Positions 1 through 7,300 of a stretch of DNA of 15,423 nucleotides are shown here, piece by piece. This stretch comes from an uncultured Eubacteriales bacterium (GTDB lineage: Bacteria; Bacillota; Clostridia; Peptostreptococcales; Anaerovoracaceae). Under the pieces are notes generated by a model. That model was not told the origin of the DNA, ran no database searches, and was given only the letters and a program-made list of their open reading frames with translations. The DNA is taken from NCBI GenBank assembly GCA_905206455.1, contig CAJLHL010000055.1, positions 1 through 15,423 on the forward strand, in the 5' to 3' direction. Numbering within the stretch: position 1 is the stretch's first letter; every line of letters begins with the position of its first letter. The translations under genes were made by a program, and so were the position numbers.

Positions 1-732
1 CTCGGAGATGAGGAAGCCAAGAAAAAACTCTGCGAAGCCAATTTGCGCCTGGTCGTCAGCATTGCAAAGAGATATGTGGGAAGAGGCATGCTCTTTTTGG
101 ATCTGATCCAAGAAGGAAATCTCGGTCTTATCAAAGCGGTGGACAAGTTCGATTGGAGAAAAGGATATAAGTTCAGCACCTATGCAACCTGGTGGATTCG
201 CCAGGCGATCACGAGATCTATCGCCGATCAGGCGAGAACGATCCGAATTCCCGTGCATATGGTGGAGACGATCAATAAACTGATCCGTATTTCCCGCCAG
301 CTTCTGCAGGAACTGGGAAGAGAGCCGACGCCGGAGGAAATCGCGGCGGAGATGGAAATCTCCGTAGAAAAGGTGAGAGAAATTCTCAAGATCGCGCAGG
401 AGCCGGTATCGCTGGAAACACCGATCGGAGAAGAAGAAGACAGCCATCTGGGCGACTTTATTCCGGACGACGATGTGCCTGCTCCGGCAGACGCCGCAGC
501 TTTCTCGATGCTGAAAGAACAACTGGTGGAAGTGCTGGATACATTGACCGAGAGAGAACAGAAAGTTCTGAAGTTGCGATTCGGTCTGGAAGACGGACGC
601 GCACGCACTCTCGAGGAAGTAGGACGGCGATTTGAAGTGACGAGAGAACGCATCCGTCAGATCGAGGCGAAAGCGCTGCGCAAACTTCGCCATCCGAGCC
701 GCAGCAAGAAGTTGAAGGATTATCTTGAGTAA
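1..732 (+). CDS. rpoD: RNA polymerase primary sigma factor (SigA/RpoD), 3' part
   Basis: Housekeeping sigma-70 factor that directs RNA polymerase to -10/-35 promoters. The gene enters the window already open; the visible 243 codons lack the N-terminal region 1 and the start of region 2. Region 2 is present around visible residues 13-80, including the core-binding and -10 recognition segments (DLIQEGNLGLIKAVDKFD, YKFSTYATWWIRQAITR). Region 3 follows at about 81-150, and region 4 with its -35 helix-turn-helix closes the protein (TLEEVGRRFEVTRERIRQIE). The ending RSKKLKDYLE is typical of group 1 sigma factors. The stop TAA at 730-732 overlaps the next gene's TTG start at 725, so trmK is probably translationally coupled. 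The rpoD-trmK-nif3 order is common in Firmicutes, usually behind dnaG. Identity is very secure. Confidence 0.98.
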   Translation, partial: LGDEEAKKKLCEANLRLVVSIAKRYVGRGMLFLDLIQEGNLGLIKAVDKFDWRKGYKFSTYATWWIRQAITRSIADQARTIRIPVHMVETINKLIRISRQLLQELGREPTPEEIAAEMEISVEKVREILKIAQEPVSLETPIGEEEDSHLGDFIPDDDVPAPADAAAFSMLKEQLVEVLDTLTEREQKVLKLRFGLEDGRARTLEEVGRRFEVTRERIRQIEAKALRKLRHPSRSKKLKDYLE

Positions 733-1648
733 AAATATGGAGCTGAAGTTATCAGAAAGACTGCAGATGATGGCAGACGCTGTTGCAGAAGGCGCCGCTG
801 CAGCCGATATCGGTACGGATCACGGTTACCTGCCTATCTGGCTCGCCTGCAATAAAAGATGCCGCAGGGTGATTCTCTCAGATATCAACCGCGGGCCTCT
901 GAGGAAAGCTCAGGAAAATATACAGAACTATCTGCCGGATTTTCCTTTTGATCTCCGGCAGGGCAGCGGTATTTCCGTCCTGGATCCGGGGGATGCGGAT
1001 ACGGTTATCATCGCGGGAATGGGCGGTAATCTGATTTTGAATATTCTTCTGGATAATCCTGAAAAGACGTTCTCCATCTCCCGTTTTATCCTTCAGCCGA
1101 GAAATCATCCGGAGCTTTTGCGGCGGTGGGCGGCGCAGACGCCGGAATTCGTGATAAGCAGAGAACTGCTGGCGGAAGAGGATGGGCGTCTGTGCGAGAT
1201 TATCGTTGTGGAAAATGCGTTAGCCGGCGGAGACAAAGCAGCAGATCTGTTTTTTCAAGACGGTGAATCGTCGGAGGAATGCGATTCAGAAGAGTCGCCG
1301 CGCGTTTCTGTCGCCGGTGACCGCGGGACTCTCTTGGGCATCCGGCAGGATCGGATCGATGCTGCGGAAGAACTGCGGCGCAGAGCGGATGTGTCGGAAG
1401 CTGTCGCATACGAACTGCCGCTTTCGTATTTTACGGATGGCGTTCCTTATGCGATGAGGTTTCTGCAGAAAAAAATCCGTTCCGAAGAACAGATCATCCG
1501 CAGAATTGAGGACAGTGGAATCTCTGCGGCTTCCTTAAAACGGCTGAAGGAGAGCAGAGAGCGACTCGGCGCTTTCCGGCGCATCGAAGACTGCGTCGGA
1601 GAGATGTTTCAGAAAGGAGATAAAAATGGCAGATATCGGCAGGATTGA
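725..1648 (+). CDS. trmK: tRNA (adenine(22)-N1)-methyltransferase TrmK, with an extended middle
   Basis: Predicted SAM-dependent Rossmann methyltransferase of the TrmK/YqfN family, which in Bacillus methylates N1 of A22 in tRNA. Residues 28-37 are the SAM-binding motif I (DIGTDHGYLP), residues 95-102 the family signature IIAGMGGN, and LQPRNHPELLRRW follows, as in homologues. The C-terminal helical part carries YELPLSYFTDG and FLQKKI. The TTG start at 725 is chosen because GAAGG (714-718) lies six bases upstream; the in-frame ATG at 737 would be too far from it. At 307 residues the protein is about 70 longer than Bacillus YqfN. The extra length is an acidic, low-complexity stretch at about residues 165-230, between the catalytic domain and the C-terminal helices. 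It overlaps both neighbours, so it is probably cotranscribed with rpoD and nif3. Confidence 0.9.
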   Translation: MSKNMELKLSERLQMMADAVAEGAAAADIGTDHGYLPIWLACNKRCRRVILSDINRGPLRKAQENIQNYLPDFPFDLRQGSGISVLDPGDADTVIIAGMGGNLILNILLDNPEKTFSISRFILQPRNHPELLRRWAAQTPEFVISRELLAEEDGRLCEIIVVENALAGGDKAADLFFQDGESSEECDSEESPRVSVAGDRGTLLGIRQDRIDAAEELRRRADVSEAVAYELPLSYFTDGVPYAMRFLQKKIRSEEQIIRRIEDSGISAASLKRLKESRERLGAFRRIEDCVGEMFQKGDKNGRYRQD

Positions 1649-2417
1649 AGAGGCAATCCGGCAGATCGCTCCGCCGCATCTGGCGGAGGAATGGGATAAC
1701 TGCGGTTTTCAGATCCGCTGTTCGGCAGATCAGCAGATCCGAAAGATCCTCGTAAGTCTCGAAGTCTCCGACGAACTCGTCACCGAGGCGATTTCCGCAG
1801 GAGCTGACCTGATTGTGACACATCATCCGATGATTTTCGGGAAGATTGATTCAGTAGACGATAATCATATTACGGGACACTATATTCTTCGTCTGATTCA
1901 GGCGGGAATCTCGGTGTATTCCGCTCACACGTCCTTTGATTCCGCGAAGAGAGGAACGAATCAGTATCTGGCGGAACAGCTTGGACTGACGAAAATCGTT
2001 CCGATGAAACCGGCAGCTGAAGAGGGCTGCGGTATGGGCCGCACGGGAATTTTTCCCGAACCTCTTTCCTTCGGGAGATTTGCCGAGTGTCTGAAAGAAG
2101 TCTGTGATGAAAATATCTTTCGGGTTTCCGGCAGATGTCCGGAATTTATTTCGAGAGTCTCCCTTTGTACAGGAGCTGGTGCGGAATTTGCCGCGCAGGC
2201 GAAAGAAAACGGCTCCGATGTTTACATCACCGGAGATGTGAAGTATCATGATGCAAGGACAGCTTGCGAAACAGGGCTGTGTGTGGTCGACGCAGGTCAT
2301 TTCGGAACGGAAAATATTTTTACGCCGAATTTTGCCGGCCAGCTGAGAGATCTGTGTCCTCCGGAAGTGGAGATCTTGGAGGCGAAGACGGATCTCAATC
2401 CTTTTAAACTATTTTGA
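1626..2417 (+). CDS. Nif3-like dinuclear metal-centre protein (YqfO/YbgI family), short form
   Basis: Member of the Nif3/YqfO/YbgI family, which binds two metal ions in a ring-shaped hexamer. Its biochemical role is unsettled, and annotations as GTP cyclohydrolase I type 2 are not well supported. The metal ligands are visible: H66 and H67 in VTHHPMIF, D105 in HTSFDS, and H225 and E229 in GHFGTEN. Other family blocks are WDNCGFQI near the N-terminus and DVYITGDVKYHDAR before the last ligands. At 263 residues it is the short form and lacks the PII-like insert that makes Bacillus YqfO about 370 residues. The ATG follows AAAGGAG at good spacing and lies inside the end of trmK (23-base overlap), so coupling is likely. 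The family is sure; the function is not. Confidence 0.93.
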   Translation: MADIGRIEEAIRQIAPPHLAEEWDNCGFQIRCSADQQIRKILVSLEVSDELVTEAISAGADLIVTHHPMIFGKIDSVDDNHITGHYILRLIQAGISVYSAHTSFDSAKRGTNQYLAEQLGLTKIVPMKPAAEEGCGMGRTGIFPEPLSFGRFAECLKEVCDENIFRVSGRCPEFISRVSLCTGAGAEFAAQAKENGSDVYITGDVKYHDARTACETGLCVVDAGHFGTENIFTPNFAGQLRDLCPPEVEILEAKTDLNPFKLF

Positions 2418-2519
2418 GTGTTTTATTTGTAAAAGAGATGGAAATTCCCGCGGTCTGCACCGTTCCGTGAAGATAAGCGGCGGTGAAGAAGGCTGGGATC
2501 TTCAGAAAAAATACAGAGA

Positions 2520-2920
2520 TCAGAATGTGAGTAAGCCAGACAATCGCATCCGTATCGAAACAGAGATTGCCCGGCGTCTGCCGGCTGCAATTCGCGGTAT
2601 AAGATGAGGAAAGTCCGAGCTCCGCAGGGCAGAGGTGCCGGATAACGTCCGGTGAAGGTGACTTCAAGGAAAGTGCAACAGAAAATTACCGCCGCTGAAT
2701 CAGCGGTAAGGGTGAAAAGGCGAGGTAAGAGCTCACCGGCGCGCCGGTAACGGCGCGCGTCCGTGTAAACCCCACCTGGAGCAAGACCAAGAAAGGGCAT
2801 AAAAAGCGGCTGCCCGTCGCTGCCCGGTAGGTAGGTCGCTCGAACGCGCCGGCGACGGCGCGTCTAGAAAGATGATTGTTTAATACAGAACTCGGCTTAC
2901 AGGTTTGCTCACATTGATTT
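2520..2920 (+). ncRNA. rnpB: RNase P RNA, class A type
   Basis: Catalytic RNA of ribonuclease P, which removes the 5' leader from tRNA precursors. Conserved blocks occur in the right order: GAGGAAAGTCCGAGC at 2606, GTGCAACAGAAA near 2673, AAGGGTGAAAAGG and GGTAAGAGCTCACC near 2708-2740, GTAAACCCCACCTGGAGCAA at 2765, and ACAGAACTCGGCTTAC at 2885-2900. The ends pair: 2524-2534 with 2905-2915 form an 11-bp helix containing one G-U pair, corresponding to P1. A run of seven T at 2918-2924 follows at once and may end transcription. Block layout resembles E. coli (type A) rather than Bacillus (type B). The exact mature ends are inferred from P1. No convincing -35/-10 pair is visible between nif3 and the RNA, so it may use a poor promoter or read-through. 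The frames open on the other strand here are incidental. Confidence 0.95.
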
Positions 2921-2922
2921 TT

Positions 2923-2951
2923 TTGATGAATATAGTAGTATATTATATATG
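2923..2951 (+). promoter_or_regulatory. Possible promoter for the 118-residue protein gene
   Basis: TTGATG at 2923-2928 and TATATG at 2946-2951 are separated by 17 bases in a very AT-rich stretch just after rnpB. An overlapping reading, TTGATT (2914) with TATATT (2939), has a 19-base spacer. Either would start a leader of about 250 bases before the gene at 3213. Matches are partial and the T-rich end of rnpB overlaps, so this is tentative. Confidence 0.35.
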
Positions 2952-3212
2952 ATGCGGCGCCGATACCTTCCGTTTCCGGAGGCGGCGGATTTCATCCGCG
3001 AGTCTCGATGAAAATCGCAGGTCTCATACGGAGATTCGGAGGAGCAGATGTGTCTGCGCGCTGTGTTGAAATCATTCGTGCGCCCGGCAGGGGAAACTGC
3101 CGGAGTTTTTGTCCGATTTGAAGAAGAGATCCCTTGCGGGACCGGAATGCGCCGTATCTTTTCAGCGGCAGATTCCTCTGAATTATGAAAAGACATCAAA
3201 GGAGGTTGGCTC
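2952..3212 (+). promoter_or_regulatory. Hairpin-rich 5' leader with an internal terminator-like stem
   Basis: No convincing gene lies in this stretch. It holds a perfect 6-bp hairpin (GCGGAT at 2985 with ATCCGC at 2994). It also holds a terminator-like hairpin, with CCGGCAG (3084-3090) pairing CTGCCGG (3097-3103) around GGGAAA, followed by AGTTTTTG. Because a possible promoter lies upstream and the next gene downstream, the stem could act as an attenuator. It could equally be a plain terminator for read-through from rnpB. I see no known riboswitch or T-box signature. The last 20 bases carry the AAAGGAGGT ribosome binding site of the next gene. Confidence 0.35.
3084..3110 (+). terminator. Terminator-like hairpin inside the leader
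   Basis: A perfect 7-bp GC-rich stem (CCGGCAG/CTGCCGG) with a six-base loop is followed two bases later by five T. The shape is that of an intrinsic terminator. It lies about 100 bases before the next start codon. Confidence 0.55.
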
Positions 3213-3569
3213 ATGGCATTTTTAGACAAATTAAGCGATATCGGCAAGTCTGTCGCCCAGAAATCCGGAGAACTGGTTGAGACGGGAAAAATTTCCATGG
3301 ATATCAAGAAGAAAGAAAGAGATGCGAAAACTCTGAAATTCGAACTTGGAAAATATATTTATCAGCAGTTCAAGAGCGGTCAGGAAATCGACGATAAGGT
3401 AAGGACGATTTGTTCGGAAATTGATGTGGTCTATGCGGAAATCGCGTCTCTCGAAAAGGAAAAAGACGCTGTAGGCGCGGCGAACGTCGATGATATTGAA
3501 GTAGTAGATGCGGGCGTTTCTGACAGCGATGATATCGAGGCGATTCTCGACGATATCGATCTCGACTGA
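3213..3569 (+). CDS. Small acidic coiled-coil protein of unknown function
   Basis: A 118-residue soluble protein with no signal peptide or membrane segment. The N-terminus (MAFLDKLSDIGKSVAQKSGE) is amphipathic. Residues about 28-90 are rich in K, E, I and L with heptad-like spacing and probably form a coiled coil. The tail from about 92 is strongly acidic (DDIEVVDAG through AILDDIDLD). It resembles small Clostridial proteins that start MAFLDKL and often carry a C-terminal zinc ribbon. Here only one Cys exists (in RTICSEID), so no ribbon can form. The ATG follows AAAGGAGGT, a near-perfect ribosome binding site, so the gene is surely translated. It stands alone: a leader before it, a strong terminator 13 bases after the stop. 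No function is assigned. Confidence 0.85.
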   Translation: MAFLDKLSDIGKSVAQKSGELVETGKISMDIKKKERDAKTLKFELGKYIYQQFKSGQEIDDKVRTICSEIDVVYAEIASLEKEKDAVGAANVDDIEVVDAGVSDSDDIEAILDDIDLD

Positions 3570-3582
3570 CGGCATGTGCAAG

Positions 3583-3618
3583 AGCGGACGAACCTCGCGG
3601 AGGTGTCCGTTCTTTTTG
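3583..3618 (+). terminator. Strong intrinsic terminator after the coiled-coil gene
   Basis: AGCGGAC (3583-3589) pairs GTCCGTT (3605-3611). Inside it, ACCTC (3592-3596) pairs GAGGT (3600-3604) around a GCG loop, with a two-base GA bulge. The 12-bp stem runs into CTTTTTGTTTG. It closes the single-gene unit. Confidence 0.88.
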
Positions 3619-3819
3619 TTTGATTTTATAACATAGCGGTGATGCCGCTGATTCAGTCAGACAGCGGGTTTCCGTTGAAAACGCGAAGTAGGCGGGAAGG
3701 AATCTGTCTCCGCGGGATTTATGAAAAGATAGATAAAATGGTTTTGGAACATGGTTTTAAAATGGTAGGGTCAGATATTTTCGGGTATTTTCTATTAGAT
3801 AAGATATTTTTTCAGATGA
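3619..3819. other. AT-rich spacer without a recognisable gene
   Basis: About 200 bases between the terminator and the gene remnant. A 68-codon frame runs from 3639 to 3845, but it has no ribosome binding site and its product (many R, F, I in no ordered pattern) resembles nothing I know. The second half (3720-3820) is markedly AT-richer than the neighbours and could hold a promoter, but no -35/-10 pair stands out. Confidence 0.4.
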
Positions 3820-4301
3820 GGAGTAGCATTTGTTCTTTCCGGTAAGCAGAGTGCAGGCGGGCGATCTATTGCGGAACTTTCAGGTTTTCTTTACGGCTTA
3901 CATTGTCAGGAATGTCCCGAAGCGCACTGCCGCAGACTGAAGAGATTATGAAAACGGCAAGCTGCGACGGAGACTTTATCCGCGCCGCGGCGGGCTGTGG
4001 ATGTATGAGTACGCAGATGAAAAGCCGGAGACCGTGATGGAATAATTCCGTATGCTGCGGGTGAGATGACGGAACTTGTGACAGCGGCGCTCGAAGGGGA
4101 TCCGGACGGAATCATCATGGATACCGGTGCGGTGTACGTCATGGAAAATTCGAAGACGCTTCTTTCACGGAACATGTGGACAGCGAGGCGGCAAAGAGAG
4201 CGGCGGATCTGCCGGGCTGGAGCGCAGAACGGATCGCTGAGCTGACTGTGACCGGTCTTCACACCGTTCTTTTTGAAGCGAGACTTATGGGGGAAGAATA
4301 G
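3820..4301 (+). pseudogene. Frameshifted remnant of an unrecognised protein gene
   Basis: Three reading frames in succession give protein-like sequence that joins into one plausible product. Frame 1 (3823-3948) reads GRSIAELSGFLYGLHCQECP and EAHCRRLKRL, then stops. Frame 2 (3941-4042) continues YENGKLRRRLYPRRGGLWMY and EYADEKPETVME, then stops. Frame 1 resumes at about 4042 with IIPYAAGEMTELVTAALEGD and PDGIIMDTGAVYV. Frame 3 (about 4141-4301) ends with DSEAAKRAADLPGWSAERIA and LHTVLFEARLMGEE before TAG. The codon pattern resembles neighbouring genes. A CxxCxxxxC-like cluster (HCQECPEAHC) is seen near the start. At least three frameshifts are needed, so the gene is broken unless sequencing errors are involved. 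I do not recognise the family. Confidence 0.5.
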
Positions 4302-4355
4302 GATGATGAGGAATTTCCCTAAAATGTCATCTTCTTTCAGGAGGACTTATAGAGA

Positions 4356-7300
4356 ATGAAATTAGGAATCGATGTAGGGTCTACGACAGTAAAACTGGTA
4401 TTGCTCGATGATGAAAATAAGATATTGTATAAGCGTTACGAACGCCATATGTCCAGCGTATTTGACAAGGTGGCGGAACTGCTGACGGATTTCAGGAAAG
4501 AATATGAAGGTGAATTTCATGTGACGATCACCGGTTCCGGCGGCCTTTCTCTGTCCAATAAGCTGCAGATTCCTTTCGAACAGGAAGTGGTGACATGTTC
4601 GGCCGCTGTGACGGAGATGATTCCTCAGACCGACGTCGTTATCGAACTGGGCGGGGAGGATGCCAAGATTACATTTTATGAAGGAACGATCGAACAGAGG
4701 ATGAACGGTACCTGTGCCGGAGGAACCGGCGCGTTTATCGATCAGATGGCTGTGCTGCTCAATACGGATGCTTCCGGTCTTAATGAGCTGGCGAAATCAT
4801 ATCAGACGATCTATCCCATCGCGGCGCGTTGCGGCGTGTTCGCAAAGACCGATATTCAGCCGCTGATCAACGAAGGCGCGTCTCATGAAGATCTGGCGGT
4901 ATCGATCTTTCAGGCGGTGGTGAACCAGACGATCAGCGGTCTGGCGTGCGGCAGGGTGATCCGCGGCAATGTGGCTTTCCTGGGGGGACCTCTGTCCTTC
5001 CTGTCGGAACTTCGCCGGCGTTTTATCGAAACTCTGGGTCTGGCGGAGGATCAGGTGATCTTTCCAGAGGATTCTCAGTACTACGTAGCGGTGGGAGCAG
5101 CGCTGATGTCGGAGAAATATCCTGCTGCGGATCTGGATACGCTGATTCAGAGGATCAATGAACCCGGAGGGACTGAGAGCACGGATACGAAATATCTTCC
5201 GGCTCTGTTTGAAGACGGCGGAGACTACAGGGAATTCTCTCGGCGTCACAGTCAGCACCGCGTTCCGAGAAAAGATTTTTCTCAGGTTTCCGGTCCGGTG
5301 TTTCTCGGTATCGATGCAGGTTCTACGACGACCAAGGCGGCGCTGACAGACATAGAAGGAAATCTGATCTATACTTTTTACAGAAACAACGAAGGCAGCC
5401 CGGTGGAGACGTCGAAAATTCTTTTGAAGGACATTTACTCAAAAATGCATGAGGATATGTTTATCGCCTATACCGTCACCACGGGCTACGGCGAACATCT
5501 CATCAAGGCGGCTTTCGGCGCCGACTACGGTGAGATTGAGACCATCGCTCATTATAAGGCGGCCAGATCCTTCCTGCCGGATGTGGATTTTATCCTGGAC
5601 ATCGGCGGACAGGACATGAAATGTATCAAGATCAAAGACGGTGCGATCTATAATATTATGCTCAACGAAGCATGCTCTTCCGGCTGCGGATCTTTTATCG
5701 AGACTTACGCCAAGTCGGTGGATATGAGCGTTTCGGATTTTGCAGAGGAAGCGATCCACTCCCGGGAACCGGTGGATCTGGGCACCCGCTGTACCGTCTT
5801 TATGAATTCCAAGGTAAAACAGGCGCAGAAAGAAGGGGCGACCATCGGAGATATCTCCGCAGGGCTGTCGTATTCTGTCATTAAAAATGCCCTCTATAAG
5901 GTGATAAAGCTCCGCGACGTATCCGAGGCGGGAGAACATATCGTCGTTCAGGGCGGTACGTTTCTCAACGACGCGATTCTCCGGAGCATCGAGATGATTC
6001 TCGGCAAGGATGTGATCCGTCCGGATATCGCCGGCAATATGGGCGCATACGGCGCCGCGCTGATCGGTATTGAAAGATTTGACGGAAAGACGCCTTCCGG
6101 CATCGTCAGCCGGGAAGGTCTGGATCATTTCTCCATGACCAATATGCATACCCGCTGCGGTCTGTGTGAAAATAACTGTCAGCTGACCATCAGCCGGTTT
6201 AACGACGGCAGCCGCTTCATTACGGGAAACCGCTGTGAGCGGGGCGCCGGTCACAGCAGGAGCGCCGGAGACGAACTGAATCTCTTCCGTTATAAATATG
6301 AAAGATTATTCAGCTACGTGCCCCTCAGCGAGGCGGAAGCGCACCGGGGCGTCATCGGTATGCCGAGAGTTCTGAATATGTACGAAAATTACCCGTTCTG
6401 GTTTACTTTTTTTACGAAACTGGGATTCCGGGTGGAGCTTTCTCCGGCGTCCTCAAAAGAAATATATGAGAAGGGGATGGATACGATTTCCTCCGATACG
6501 GCGTGTTATCCGGCGAAACTGGTGCACGGCCATATCAAAGCGCTCATCGAATCCGGCGTAAAGCGGATTTTCTATCCGAGCATTAATTATGAGCTCGTCG
6601 AGGACGAGGGGGCAAACAATCATTATAACTGCCCGATCGTAGCCATGTATCCGGAGGTTATCGCCGGCAATATGGACGATGAACTGGAAGCCGGGGGAGT
6701 GGAGCTGATCCATCCGTTTCTGCCGTATTATGATGACAAGCGTCTGGTGCAGCGTCTGACCGAAGAGCTGGCGGGCATGGGTGTCCGGGCTTCTGAAGTG
6801 AAGACCGCCGTGGCGGCCGCCAGAGCGGAAGATGAGGCATTTAAAGAAGATATTCGGAAAAAAGCGGATGAAATCATCGATTATATCGAACAAAATGACA
6901 AGAATGCCATCATTCTGGCGGGAAGACCTTACCATCTGGATCCGGAGATCAACCACGGCATCGACCAGGTGATTTCTTCTTTCGGTTTTGCAGTGCTGAC
7001 GGAGTCCTCTGTAGCTCACAGAGATCACATCAACCGGCCGATCCGCGTGCTGGATCAGTGGATGTACCATACGAGACTGTATCGGGCTGCTGATTTCGCG
7101 GGGACGCGGGACGACATTGATCTGATTCAGCTCAATTCTTTCGGCTGCGGTCTCGACGCTGTAACCACCGATCAGGTGGAAGAGATTCTGTCGGCGCATA
7201 ATAAATTATATACCGTTCTGAAGATCGACGAAGGCTCTAATCTGGGGGCGACGCGCATCCGTATCCGCTCGCTGAAAGCGGCCATCGACGAGAGAAAAGA

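Noticed and set aside
2404..2800. Two overlapping - strand frames covering rnpB
   Set aside because: The region is explained by RNase P RNA, whose conserved blocks and end pairing are clear.
2950..3012. Short frame MMRRRYLPFPEAADFIRESR in the leader of the coiled-coil gene
   Set aside because: It has no ribosome binding site and its 20 codons show no run of regulatory codons, so a leader peptide is not supported.
3639..3845. A 68-codon + strand frame after the terminator
   Set aside because: It has no ribosome binding site, no family likeness, and runs into the frameshifted remnant in a different frame.
5439..6254. A 271-codon - strand frame inside the activase-like gene
   Set aside because: It lies wholly opposite a strongly conserved domain and has no recognisable motifs or start signal.
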